Source of the DNA: Meloidogyne chitwoodi
Taxonomy: Eukaryota; Nematoda; Chromadorea; Rhabditida; Meloidogynidae
Length of the DNA stretch: 64,000 bases
Reading direction: 5' to 3'
Assembly (NCBI GenBank): GCA_015183035.1
Contig: JACZZP010000009.1
Span: 1,550,001 to 1,614,000 of the forward strand
Part shown: in pieces, positions 10,432-22,755 of the stretch
How the letters are laid out: every line of letters starts with the position of its first letter
Position numbering within the stretch: position 1 is the first letter of the stretch
The notes under the pieces: generated by a model
The model's input: only the letters and a program-made list of their open reading frames with translations
Database searches by the model: none
What the model was told of the DNA's origin: nothing
Program-made: the position numbers and the translations under genes

Positions 10432-12967
10432 TTCTATTTTTTATTTATTTAATTTTAATTTGATGAGATATCCTTAAATGTTTTTTTCTCCTCTTTCTTT
10501 AATTATTTTATAATTTTGATTGGGCAAATTAAAGTTTTTTATTTTTTTATTTCTTTCTTTTTGGTGGTCAATATTATTTTTACTGTTAAAGATTGAATCA
10601 TTCGTCGTAAACAAAAATAATTATTTAAAAATATTTTATATTTGTAGAGGAAAATTAATTAATTAATTAATTGAAGAAATTAAAGAATAAAATAAAAAGG
10701 AATGTAAAAAAAAAGTTATCAAAATTACTTCTGCAAATTAATAAAATTAACCCAATATATATTTTGCGTATAATTTAGTCTTTAGTTTACAGGCGTATTT
10801 GCGAGTTCCGCCAATAAATAAATTAAAGGGTATTGGCGTTGTTTAATAGAGAGAATATAATAATTTATTAATGATTTGTAATAAAAGACCTTTTTTAGAT
10901 TTTTTGGTTGCATTAAATCATTTTTATTAAACGATAAAGGTTAAAAATGATTGGCGTTTAAATGAGAGAAGAAAAAGAATTATTAATATTGAAATAAATA
11001 AATAAAATATATTTTAATAAAATTAAATAAATATTTTTTAATTATTCTTTTTTTACAGTAAAAGATAAAAAATAAGAACGAAGCCTTAAATTTTATTGGG
11101 CAAAATATAAAAATTGAATTAAAATAAAGGAAAATGTTTGGAAACAATAATGAAAGACTAAATTTTTAAAAGAATTTTGGTAAAAAAAGGTGTGGTATTT
11201 TAATGGTGTGTAACTATACAAAAGTAATAATATATATATACAGCTAGTCTTTTCTCGACTGGATAAAAAACACAAAAAAGGTGGCGCAAGAGAATAAATA
11301 AATAAATAAATATTAAGAGAGGCGGGAATTATATTTTTGGGTGTTAGAACAGTTGAGATAGAAAAAAATATAAAAAAAACTGTTTTATTAAATGAATATA
11401 TTAAAGGATTGGAGGCAATAAAGCCAACAAAACACCGGTTGGGCAAACGTACAATAAAAGTAAAAATGAAAAAAAAAGAGAGAGAGGGGAATTTTTCATT
11501 TTTCTCTCAAAAATATTTTCTAGTAAAAATGAAGAAGAGAATTCTCTATTAATAAATAAAATAACAAAAAAGGTAGACAGACGCCAACACTGATTTTATC
11601 GTAAATTTAAAGGGGAAGACTGGATATTTTTAAGGACAATAATTTTAAATTAAATAAATAAAGGCACTTGGCTTATAGCCAATTTTTATTAGACAAATAA
11701 ATTATTATTTATATTTAATATTCAGAATAAAAGGTAAAATTAGAGATAAATTAAAAATAATTTTTAATTTATTTAAAATAAATACCTAATAATTCAATAA
11801 TCTCTTTTATTTTAAATTTTCCCTTTTTTCTCAGGGTCATCATTCTAAATTGTCCTCTCTCTCTTATATTTATTATATTTTAAAAAAAAGAATATATATT
11901 GCTGCGCGTGGAGACTTTTTTTACTTTTTTTATTGTAATCTGTGTCCTTCTTAATAAATAATGAACACTGTCAAAAGTTAAGAGAATAAATAAATAAATA
12001 AATTTATAAAGGAATATTCCCAAAAAAAGATATCTTTTTAAGATAACCTTGAATTAATGAGGAAAAAAGATGAAGAAAAAACTATAAGAGAATTTAGATT
12101 TATTTTAAATTTTTATTTATTATTTTTGGAATATTTATAGAAAAATAATTTTAAAATTTATTTTAAATATTTTTATCATTGTCTAAGAGCCATTAAAGAG
12201 AATATTTATTTATTTTTTAAATAAATATTTATTGAAATATTAATTTTAAATAAATAAATATAATATTTCCAATAAATAAATATCAAAAAATAATTCTGTG
12301 ACGAAAATGTTTTTTTTTGGACAAAAATAAAGAAAAAAACAATTTGTGAAAAAGAGGAAATATTATATATAGAAAAACAGTTGTTAAAATTTATAAAAAA
12401 TAAAGAAAATAAAATTATAGTTATAATAATAATTTAATTAATTCTTAATAATATTTTATTTTTAAAATAATATATAAAAACATTTCGAAATAAAATATTA
12501 AATAAAAAAAAGAAAAAGAGAGAAAAAGAAAATGTTTTATGAATATAATATTTTACTATTAATGTAAGAAAGAGAGAGAGAGAGAAAAGGGGAAGAGAAA
12601 ATAAAATGAACATTTATTTATTTTATTGTTAACTACACAAAACACAAAATTTATTTTTTTAAATAAATTTATTTAAATTTATTTAATTTTTAGTCTTCTT
12701 TTATTGTTTAATTTTAAATAAAAAGAAATGTAAATATTATATTTTAATTAATTAATTAATATTAAAATAAATAATTTAAACAAATTAAAATATATTTTCT
12801 TATCAAAATTTATTAATAAGTAAAATAATTAAAAAAAAAAAAAGAAACATTTATAAATTATTAATTAATTTATTTAAAAGAGAATATAATTAAAATATAT
12901 TTTCTCTTTTAAATAAAACCAAAACTCAAAAAATTTCGCTTTTTTTAATAATTATTAAATTAATTAA
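10432..12967. other. Long AT-rich intergenic stretch
   Basis: Dominated by TTTA/AAAT runs and (GA)n tracts such as 12569-12588. Minus-strand frames around 11093-11446 are Phe/Ile/Tyr-rich and lack splice logic. No gene or inverted-repeat element is supported. It could hold untranslated exons of the two minus-strand orphan genes. Confidence 0.4.
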
Positions 12968-14133
12968 TTAATTACCTTTTTGTTGTGTTAATTTATTAAT
13001 TGTTGTTATATTATTATTATTTGCTAAACAACAACAACAATTACATAAATAATTAATATTTGGAGGAAATGGTGGTAATGGTGGATAACCTAAATGTTGA
13101 TGAGGAAGATTTTTAATAAATGTTGATTCTAAATAATATTTTTTTAAATAATTAATTAATTAAAATATATGTACCTTCATTTGGAGGAGGAATCTAAATT
13201 TAAATAAATTAGTAAAGATATTTTTAATTAATTAATTATTAAAATGCTTTTTTTAATTTAATAAAATTAATTTAAAAAAGTACCAATCCAAGACGTGCTG
13301 AAAGAGCAGCCAATTGTTGATCATAAATTTGACGAAAGAAACGACGTTGTTGTAAAAAGAATTGTTTTAATTCTGGATTAGATAAATCTAACATAAATAC
13401 TTCATTATTATTTTCATTATTATTAATTATTATTTCCTTTTGTTGTTTATTATTAACCTTTAAATTAATTAATTTATTATTTAAATTATTTAAAAACCTT
13501 TAAAGAACAATTATTATTATTTTCTTCTTCTTCTTTTTTATTTTTTTCTAAATAAATTTCAGTTTCAGAAGAAGAATAAAAATTTGTTAAATTATTTTTT
13601 GAATCAATACTTAAATGACTACTGCCACAAATACCACTTGAAGAAGAAGAAGAAGAAATTAATGATAACATTGATGGACTACTAGTATTATTATTTGTTG
13701 TAGTTTTTGTAGAAGAAGAAGAAGAAGAAGATAATGATGAAGAACATTTTTCATAATAAATTTTATTATTTAAATTTCTTTTTTGTGTATATAAATTACG
13801 TCTTTTACGCCAACGTTTAGGCTTTTCACGGATATTATTATTATTATTATTATTAATTGATGATGATGTTATTATTTTATTTTTTTGAAATATTTCTTCT
13901 TTTTTATCATTTTTAGTTTTAAAATCTTTATTAAATAAAGTTTGTTGTTTTTTAGAAAAAGAAGAAAAAAATAAAGATGAAGAAGAAGATGAAGAAGAAG
14001 AAGATAATGGACGTGAAGATAATTTTAAATTATTATTTGAATTAATAATAGATTGAGAAGAAGAGGTAATAATTGTTGTTGTTTTTGATAATAATAATTG
14101 TTTTTTTAAATTAGAAGAAGAAGAAGAATTCAT
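12968..14133 (-). CDS. Orphan poly-Ser/Asn protein with Cys-rich C-terminus
   Basis: Four exons in transcript order: 13498-14133, 13284-13457, 13175-13193, 12968-13128, giving 329 aa. Residues 1-212 are mostly Ser/Asn tracts around a basic patch REKPKRWRKRRNLYTQKR (about 102-119). Exon 2 holds the most protein-like segment, NPELKQFFLQQRRFFRQIYD followed by QQLAALSARLGL. The end has LGYPPLPPFPPNINYLCNCC and further Cys. No family is recognised. The last exon could also splice on at AAAAG|GTAATT (about 12975), so the C-terminus is uncertain. The conserved-looking exon-2 helix suggests a real gene. Confidence 0.52.
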
Positions 14134-16790
14134 TTAATTTTATTTTTCTAAAAATTAATAATTAGAGAAAGAGAAAATAAATTAAATATTTATTTATTAC
14201 TAATTATTATTATTATTATTATTTTAGTCTTTCTTTCTTTTTTTTAAATAATAATAATATTATAAAAACATTCATTAATATTTAAATATATTTATTTATT
14301 TATTTTATATTTATTAATAAAAACGTAGCAAATTTTTATTTAAATTTATTTTAATAATCTCAAAGAAATGATGTAATTTAAAAAATAAAATTATTTTTTA
14401 TGAATTCGTTTTATAATAAATTTTTAAAAATTTTAAATAAATATATTTATTTTTATTAAATATTATTTATTTATATGTGACAAAATAATTTTTCTAAAAA
14501 AGCAACTGGGTCAATAAAAATAAATAAATATTTAACATAAAATAAATTATTTATTATTTAAATTTATTAAAAAAATATTTTTATTTTATTATTTCATCTG
14601 TTTTAAAGTACTTTAAAAAATAACTAAATAAAAAAAGGAAAAAATTTATTTAAATTTAATAAAAGAAAATAAAATAATAATAATGTACATACTCCCCCCT
14701 TTTGATTTAAATAAAAAGTATTCTTCTCTTATTAAAAAATAAAATTAAAAAAAGCTTAAGAGATTATTATTAATTTAATTTAAATTAAAAATATATAAAA
14801 AGACTAAAATATAGAGAATATTATTATTATTAATTTGTTATTTTAAATTAATTAATTTTAATTAAGTAATTCGCCGAAGAAATTAAATAAAATTAGAGAA
14901 GGGAAAAAGGCACTTATTATTACTTGATTATGAAAAATTAATAAAAAATTAAATTTTAAATATATTTAGAGAAAAATTAAATAAATTAGAGAGAGAAAGA
15001 AATTTAAAAAATATTAAAAAAAATCAATTATAAAATTAAAAATATTAATTAAATAAATAAAATAAAAATTAATTTTGATTTATTTAGTAATAATAATAAT
15101 AAATAATAAAGAAAATAAAATATTTATTTTGAAATTAATAAAAGTGCAAAATAATTATGAAAGGTAAAATAAATAAATGTACTTTTATTTATTTATTAGA
15201 CAATAAATAAATAAATAATTAATTTAAATAATATTTTAAAATATAAAATAAATTTATTTATTTATTTATTCTTCTAAAAAAAATATTTATTTATTTTTTC
15301 TAAAATAAATAATAATCTTTTCTTCTTCTTCTTTTTACAAGTTTATGCTTTTTCTTCGTAAAATGATTTTTATAAGAAAAAGAAGTTAACTTTTTTATTT
15401 TATTTTTTTTTATTCTCTTTCGATTTTTTATTTTTTAAAGGTTTTCTCTTTTATTTTTTTAAATAATTTATTTAAAAAATTTTTAATTTTTTTTGTTTAA
15501 AAATATATTTTATTGTAAAATAAAGATAAAAAAATATTTAAAATTATTAAAAATGGGCCGATGAATTAAAAAAAAATAAAAAAGAATTTTTTATAAAAAT
15601 AAATAATATTTTAATTAAAAAATATATATATTTAGGTAGGACTTATTAAATAATAAATATTATTTATTTATATGTCAAGCTTTTTATAATAAAATATTTT
15701 ATCTAAAAATTTACTCATATTTCAATCATTTTAAATTTATCGGCTGTTTTAACATTTAAAAAATTAAATTTAAAAAAAATTAACGCAATAAAAAATTATT
15801 TAGGTAATTTTTAACGAATTAATTGAATAAAACTATCTAAATAGCTGAATGTTTAAAAATTAAAAAAATATTTTAAAAGAAAAAATTAATAAAAAAGCTT
15901 TTTTGATTTATGAAATATATTTAAAAAAAAAAGTATTTATTTCCTAATATATTTATTTATTTTCTTATAGATAATTAAAATATAATAAATATTTAAAACT
16001 TGTTTTTTATTAATTAAATGTTATTGCGGATATTAAAAAATATTTTGCGCAAACGCTGAAAATAAAAATAAAAAAATATTTTTAATTAAAAAGAAAATAA
16101 TTAAATAATAATAAATAAAAAAACAATTAAATTAAAATAATTAAATAAATATTTTTAAATAAAATAATTTTTTTTTCAATTTTTATATAAATATAATTGA
16201 GTTTAAATAATTTTAAAAAAATTTTTATTTATTAATAATAAAAATATAAAATTCTGGTACTTTAAAAAATATATTTAAATAAATCATTTGTTTATTGATA
16301 AAGAGAGGGAGAGCATTTTTGTATAAAATAAATTATATGTAAATTATTTAAAGTTTTTCAATCGTCTACGAAATATTTAATGTAAAAAAAAAATAAATAA
16401 AAAGTAATCAACTTAATAAAGAAAATAGATAATATTTAAAATGAGAGTAATTATAGAAAGAGAGAAAGCAAAAAAGACTACATAATTTCAACTGTCTGTA
16501 TTACCATCAGATTAGGATAAAATTAAAAAATGCCTTCAATAAAAAGTCATTTTGGGTAAAAATGATCAAAATGTCCCACTTATTTTATACCTTCCCAGAT
16601 TTCCTCTCTTAATCGCTTTGAAAATGAAATTTTAAATCTTAATAAAGTACAAATTTAATTGTATTTCGAATTTTATTTTTTGGTAGTAGAATGACGGATT
16701 TTGAAAATAAGAAACTTTGGATATTTGAGTAAATTTTTAAACTTTATTCTAAAAACTCAAACGTTGAGTCTCAAAATGATCTATCATAAA
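14134..16790. other. Very AT-rich intergenic stretch
   Basis: Almost pure A/T low-complexity sequence (AATAAATA, TTTATTT, AATAAT runs). No coding frame, RNA gene or inverted-repeat element recognised. Confidence 0.5.
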
Positions 16791-17287
16791 GTTAGGGTTG
16801 GGGTCGGTTAAGTATGGCCAGTTCAGTTCATTCCAGTTGAGTATCGGAACGGATCAGTTAAGTACCAATAAACTTATATAGTAGTGCTCGACTCTGGTCT
16901 AGCCGAATTTTTCAGGTCCTGGAGTTCTAAATCAGGGTTTTGTAATTTCAGGGCTAATCTCAATCCGGGATAAATACCGAAGCATCCGGACGGGCTCGAC
17001 GTGGCGGTCTTAAATGCTCAGGAAGGAACCGGTCGGAACTGAACTGGCGGGACTTAATTAACGATACTTAACTGACCGCAACGCGTTGAGTACAGCAGTT
17101 GAGTACTAGAATGAAAAAATAAGTAATAAAATCGGAAATAAACTTTTGATGCATTTTTTTATGGAAAATTAGCCAGATAGGAGTTTTAATTCACTTTAGT
17201 GCGTATTACTTGGAATATTCATCGTCTCTCCAGCTCTTCCATATTCAACCGGTTATACTCAATTGGCCGTACTCAACCGACCCTAAC
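16791..17287. mobile_element. TIR element of about 500 bp, GC-richer than flanks
   Basis: Starts GTTAGGGTTGGGGTCGGTTA and ends with the inverted match TACTCAACCGACCCTAAC. Further words such as GGCCAGTTCAGT / CAATTGGCC pair between the arms. The interior repeats GTTGAGTAC / GTTAAGTAC several times and is clearly GC-richer than the surroundings. It is a non-coding MITE or decayed DNA transposon. No target duplication could be fixed. Confidence 0.7.
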
Positions 17288-17589
17288 CGTATTCATACTG
17301 TTATCGTAACTATTTGGTATTTTGAAATAATCAATTATTTACCATTTCAAACACGCTTGGATTTCTTTTTATTTGCATATTTTTCTCTTTATTGATTGAT
17401 ACATATGTATACATTATAATCTGACGGATAAATCTGATTTTTCATTCACTTTATTGTATTAACATGTTTCAGCATTAGTTTTGGTACCAATATTCTTTTG
17501 TTTGATTTTTAATTAAAAGAAAAATAATTTTCGTATTTAAATTTTAGAAGCTGGAGCTATTCCAAAAAATTTTTAAACGAATTTCAAAC

Positions 17590-19580
17590 ATGGACAATGG
17601 TGGATATGTTGATGTTACAAGCATCGGAGATTCGGAAATAAATGAAGTTGAAGATCGTAAGCAGCCAAAAATGAATAAAAGAATTATTATGGATAAGATT
17701 CGAGATGATCGTTTAAATCATCATACTGGCGAACGCGAGTATTTGATCAAATGGAAGTCCGTGAAAGAATCGTGGGAAAGAGCGGTAGAAGTTGAAGTGT
17801 TCGATGAATTTGTTCAATTATATAAGGTTATTTCTTTCTGTATATTAATTCCTTTTTACTCAATTTCCCTATTTTCCTTCTGGCAAAATTTAATATAAAA
17901 TAACATTTGATTAAAAAAGTAAAAGATTATTTCGTTGTCCTAAATATTTATGGATTCTACAAAAATGGAATCCATTACTGCTCTTTTAAACAGCATTTTT
18001 AGCAGAAATCTTGCGATAATTTTTTTATCAAACATGATTTTTGTCCCAATTTTATTTACAGACTTATTAGGAAAATATATAGAATACAGACCAGGAATTA
18101 AATTCAAAAATTTATTTGCGAATTGAAAGAGCTCGTCGAGCTGAGTCGAATGATACCAAATCAGCTCTCGATCTCAATTCCGAATCGAGTTATAGGTATT
18201 TTGAATATCTAAAATCAGTTTGTTGCCCTATAACTTTTTTATTTTTAAACCAAATCAATTGATTCTTATACATTCGAAAGCTTCTGATGGCAGTTTCTTT
18301 TTTCCACTATACAAATTTGATTCTATCATCACAAAGAAAAAAGTTACAAGGCACTGAACCGTCCCAGTCCGTAGTCCCCTATGGTTTTTCGATATTCAGA
18401 TGCCTATAACTCTATTCGGAATTGAAGTGTGAGCCTTTTTTGTATCATCGACTTATTAGCTCGACGAGTCTTTCATTTTAACATAAATCGTCGAATTTAA
18501 TTCCTGGCCCGTATTCTATATATTTACCTTTTATTATTATATTTATTATTGATCACAGAAAATTCCTCGTTTTGGGGTTCTTTTGAAAAAAGAAACATTT
18601 TTTTATTTAACTTTATTTTTTAATAAGACACGTAAGGGGAAAGCTCCTAAATATATTGGAGAAGAGGAACAAGAAGAAGATGTTGAGTCACTGAACGATG
18701 AATCGGTTGACAATAATTTTGATAATCGCAGACATTCTGAACGTAAACGAGTGCCTACAAACAAATTTGGTTAATTTTTACTAAAAAAATAGCTAGAAAT
18801 ATTTTTTAGTTCAGCAAAGCTCAAATAAAAAGTTACGTCGAAAATCTTCAGCTAGAAAAAGTGGGGCTTTTAAAGATATGTCTGGGATGGAGGATTCCGA
18901 CGAGGGTTCAGAATATAAAGTGGAAAAAATACTTGATAGACGTATTACAAAAAAGGGAGAGAGATTTTTGGTTTTTTTTTTGTATTAAAAAATATTTTTA
19001 TTAAAATTTTAGATCAAGTGGAAAGGATTTGGTCCTGAATGGAGTAATAATATATTTAAATTATTTTTAAGTAAAAAACATTCTTTTTATTAGATTCTTG
19101 GGAGCCTAAGAAAGGACTGGCTCATCTGGATATTTTTAAAAAATATCAAGAACAAATCAATAAAAAAGAAAATAATGAAGAAGATGAGAGTGATAGTGAC
19201 AAGGAATATGTTGCCGAAAAAGTCCTCGATAGACGAGTTGGAAAGGATGGAGAATTGGAATATCATATTAAATGGGAAGGATATGGTGATACTCGGTTAG
19301 TTAAATTTTTATTTAAGATAATTTTTTAATTTTTAGTAATTCTTGGGAGCCTAGAAGTGGTATTGGTCATCTTAAGACAATTAAGGATTATGATGCTTTG
19401 AATCCGATTACCCCGAAATCAACTGATAATAAAACACGTAGTGGCAAAAGGAAGATTCAGGTCTTTAAATTGTTTTAGAAATTTTAAAAGTAAAAATTGT
19501 AGGATTCTGTCGGTACTCCATCTTCATCTAATGCGAAAGGTCCATCAAAGAAAAGTGGGAAGCGTCGTCGCCGTTATTGA
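17590..19580 (+). CDS. Triple-chromodomain protein
   Basis: Seven exons: 17590-17826, 18628-18769, 18810-18970, 19013-19043, 19094-19295, 19337-19460, 19503-19580 (324 aa). Chromodomain 1 spans about residues 31-79, CD2 163-213 (YKVEKILDRR...IKWKGFG...NSWEPKKGL) and CD3 229-280 (YVAEKVLDRR...HIKWEGYG...NSWEPRSGI). Acidic and basic linkers separate them, and the tail is basic (KKSGKRRRRY). CD2 and CD3 keep the aromatic-cage positions used for methyl-lysine binding (Tyr163/Trp183/Phe186; Tyr229 and the following Trp/Tyr). CD1 has Ile at the first position and SV where GY/GF is expected, so it may not bind methyl-lysine. No chromoshadow domain or catalytic domain was seen. It is probably a nuclear histone-methyl reader. 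Intron 1 hosts a MITE. Confidence 0.9.
18069..18529. mobile_element. Foldback MITE in intron 1 of the chromodomain gene
   Basis: About 460 bp with long inverted arms: AGGAAAATATATAGAATAC then CCAGGAATTAAATTC on the left, and GAATTTAATTCCTGG then GTATTCTATATATTTACCT on the right. AGCTCGTCGAGC and GCTCGACGAG also pair inside. Non-coding; the host splice sites are intact. Confidence 0.8.
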
Positions 19581-20542
19581 TTTAATATTCGGAAGATTCT
19601 CTTGATACTTACTCGTTCATTTAAACAATATATTCCTCTACTACATATATATGCTTTTGGATCCCAACAATTTATTTTTATTTAATTTGATTGCCGGAAT
19701 ATTTCTCTTCGGAAATGTTCTATTTGTGAGAATTTTTCAGTTAAAAGAGGAATTTTACAGAAAGAATAATTTTGCTCGGAGAGAAATTTTCAGATGAAGA
19801 ATTTTCTGAAAATCATTAGAAAGAAATTTCCGGAGAGGAATGTTCCTTACAACATTCAATTTATTTATAAGTGAAGATAAATAAATTTTATAATTAACGT
19901 ATAAGAAAATAAAGTTTATTATCTTTTACTATATGTATATTCTTCATAAATTTAGACATTTTATATAGGTATAATATATAATATTATTTGCAGAATATAT
20001 AAATGAGAAAATTTAAGCTTTAGTTCCTTTTTTTTATTAGCAAGTAGTTTTACGCAAAAATTTTGATATTTTCTATTTTTACATGGATTTTTAATTAATC
20101 TTTTTTAAAATAATTTGTCAAAAATTATATTAACTTTTACAACTTTTTTCATAATTTTATAAAAATGATAAGAAATTCTATTAAAATAGCAAAATTTTTA
20201 ACTAAAAAATTAGGAAAAGAAGAAAAAACTATCATCCGATGACTACCATTTGGAAAAATTCCTTTGGGAGCTTACCTACAAAACATTGAAGCAACCACTT
20301 ATTTGTATATTTTCTTCTCTAAGGAATTAAATGAAATTTAAGCATTTCCTACTCAGAGGAATAGAGCACATTTATTCTTTTTATAGTTTGTCGTCATTGA
20401 AGGCAATTTTAATTAAAAATGTTCTCAATAAATGAAAATTCTTGATCAAGATAAATAAAATAATTTTCTAATATTTTTGAATTATTATTTCTTTAAAAAT
20501 CAAAGAATAATATTTTTTTTAATAAAAATTATTTAATTAATT
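19581..20542. other. Intergenic region with a short inverted repeat and a broken ORF
   Basis: A 151-bp inverted-repeat element lies at 19696-19846 (GGAATATTTCTCTTCGGAAAT against ATTTCCGGAGAGGAATGTTCC). A 25-codon frame at 20165-20239 ends in TGA and continues open for 32 more codons to a TAA at 20341 (see findings). Otherwise AT-rich with no supported gene. Confidence 0.5.
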
Positions 20543-22143
20543 ATGGAAAACAACAATTCTATTGAGGAAAAAACATTTATTGTAAAATTAGAAACGGAAG
20601 AATATTTAAATTTAAAAGAAACAAATAAAGATAATATTATAATAAATATATCTTCTTCTTCTCAACATTCTTCTTTTTTATGCCAACAATGTAATTTAGA
20701 AGTAAATACTTTTGTTGATTTTATAAGTAAATAATTATTATATAATTAATTGAAATAAATTTATTTTCAGAACATATGAAAAATATTCATTTAAAAGGTG
20801 AAGAACAACAATTTGAAAATAATTTTTGTCAAATGTGTGGTTTAAAAACAAATGTAAAATATTATATTTATTTAACTTGTTAATTGTCGGTTATCCGCAG
20901 GACTTTTAGTGGAAAAATTTATTTATATATAATTATACCTAAATAAACATCTAGAATAAAAAATCATCCTATGCCTTATATTTCTCTCAAGAAAGTATAA
21001 TTTCTTAAAAAAACATCTCCATCACTAATCATTTCCTCCGCATAAACTCTGTAAAATAAATATTCAAGTGATGAGTTGCTCTGTAAAGGAATAGGAAAAG
21101 TGAGAAGAGGAGAAAAACATTTAATATTTGTCCTCAAAAAGTCCTGGGGATAACTGACAAGTATCTTTAATTAAAATATTTAAGAAACAAAAAGAACATT
21201 TAACTGAACATTTAATTAATATAAAAACAACGTGGAAATGTGAAAAATGTAAACCAAATAAATATTTTTTTAATATTTTGGCAATTAAAGAACATTTATT
21301 TCTTCATCATTCACAAACAATATTTAGATGTTTATTTTGTTTTGAACTTTTACTGAACGTTCTTTATTAACAGTTAAGAAAAAATAATAAATAAAATTAT
21401 TTAATATTTTTTAATTTTAGGATCATTTAATTATTCATTCTATTAAAAATCAATATTTTGAATGTATTTCTTGTAAATTAAAATTTGAAGAATATTCTTC
21501 TTTCGAAGAACATTTGGAACAATTTCATTTAAACGAACAAAATGAAAAGAGAAATAAAATATTATTATTTCAGAGCAACAACAAAAAACAGTTATTTTAA
21601 ATAAATTTCAGTAAAATAATTATATTTTATTTTTAATAGAAAGTTAATGATGAATATTATTATGATAAACAACATTTCATCCCTTTAAATGAATTTTTAA
21701 TTTCTTTAAGTCAAAATTATTATAAAAATATAAAAAATAATAATAATCAATGTTTTGATTATTTTAATGAAAATAATATATTATTATTTTCTAATAAACA
21801 AAATTTAGATGAAAAAAGCAGTTCTGAATCTAAAATATTATCAAATAATAAAAAAATAAGTAATTCAAATAAAATATTTCAAATTAGAAAATTGTCATCA
21901 AAGAATAATGAATTCCCCCCTATAACTGAAAGGTGGAAATTTAAACGAAAAAGTTTTCTAGTCGAACGAAGTCTTAAATGTAGAATATGTGATTCACAAT
22001 TTTCAGAGTTAGTTTTAAAAAATTTAATTTTTATAATATCAATTCTAAACAAAATATTTAAAAAAATATTTTTTTCTAGTCAGGAAAAATTGAATGCACA
22101 TAATCAGGCTCATTTAAATGAACTAAATGATAAAACTAGATGA
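20543..22143 (+). pseudogene. C2H2 zinc-finger gene with two apparent frame breaks
   Basis: Exons 20543-20726, 20771-20853, 21185-21372, 21421-about 21610, 21640-22007 and 22080-22143. Six finger-like units: CQQC...KHMKNIH, CQMC..., CEKC...EHLFLHH, CLFC...DHLIIH, CISC...EHLEQFH, CRIC...AHNQAH. The last is perfect C-x2-C-x12-H-x3-H. Finger 4 would also be perfect (x12) if exon 3 ran to the GTTAAG donor at 21373, but that exon is one base short of frame. An in-frame reading needs a weaker donor at 21359 and loses half the finger. A second phase conflict occurs at the exon 4/5 junction. Either recent decay or assembly indels. If functional it would be a nuclear DNA-binding protein. Confidence 0.68.
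20875..21162. mobile_element. MITE in intron 2 of the zinc-finger gene
   Basis: About 288 bp, starting ACTTGTTAATTGTCGGTTAT, followed by CCGCAGGACTTTT. It ends AAAAAGTCCTGGGGATAACT then GACAAGT, an imperfect inverted match of over 25 bp. The interior is unique and non-coding. Confidence 0.78.
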
Positions 22144-22163
22144 GATAAAAATTAAATTTTTTT

Positions 22164-22602
22164 TTAAACTTTTTGCTTTATTTTTTGATTATTTAGTAAA
22201 ATATATTTTCTTATATTTCTAAAGACTGGATTTGAAATTAATTCAGCTGGAGCTTCTTTCCTTCCTATTTAAATAATTTTTTAGATTTTTTAAAATGATA
22301 TAAAACCTGTTAAATAATAATAAAGATCCCATTCCATATAATTTCCATTTATAATAGAATCATAATTATTCAAATCATCTTTGTTCATTTTTGACAAATT
22401 TTTCTCAGCAAATCCTCTAAAAATAAATATTTCAATTTTTTAAAAAATTAATAAATAACCCTATGAGAATATCATTCTCAAGAATTCCTCGCTTTTTGCT
22501 TTGGTAAAATAATCTTGATCGTAAACATTCAATTGAATTTTTACTAACAAAATTTTTATAAAATATTAAATTTGAACAATTAAGACGGTTTATAAATAAC
22601 AT
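22164..22602 (-). CDS. sdhaf-2: Succinate dehydrogenase assembly factor 2 (SDHAF2/Sdh5)
   Basis: Three exons in order 22460-22602, 22307-22416, 22164-22264; 117 aa. Signature segments are RSRLFYQSKKRGILENDILI and WDLYYYLTGRKEAPAEL. SDHAF2 attaches FAD to the flavoprotein subunit SdhA in the mitochondrial matrix. The first ~25 residues are basic and hydroxylated, as expected for a transit peptide. It is the last gene of a five-gene same-strand cluster, 153 bp after the syntaxin stop, with an acceptor TATATACAG ending one base before the ATG, as for SL trans-splicing. Confidence 0.93.
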
Positions 22603-22755
22603 TCTGTATATATTATATAAAATAATTAATTTGAAATTTTTTAAATAAAAATTTGTAAAATTGCCAATCAGTTTTTATAAAAAAAGTTATAAAAATGCCA
22701 TTTTATTGAGCGAATAAAGAAAGAAGACAAAAATATAATTTTCTATAAATAAAAT

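Noticed and set aside
11093..11446. 117-codon minus-strand frame
   Set aside because: Phe/Ile/Tyr-rich AT translation with no splice context or domain.
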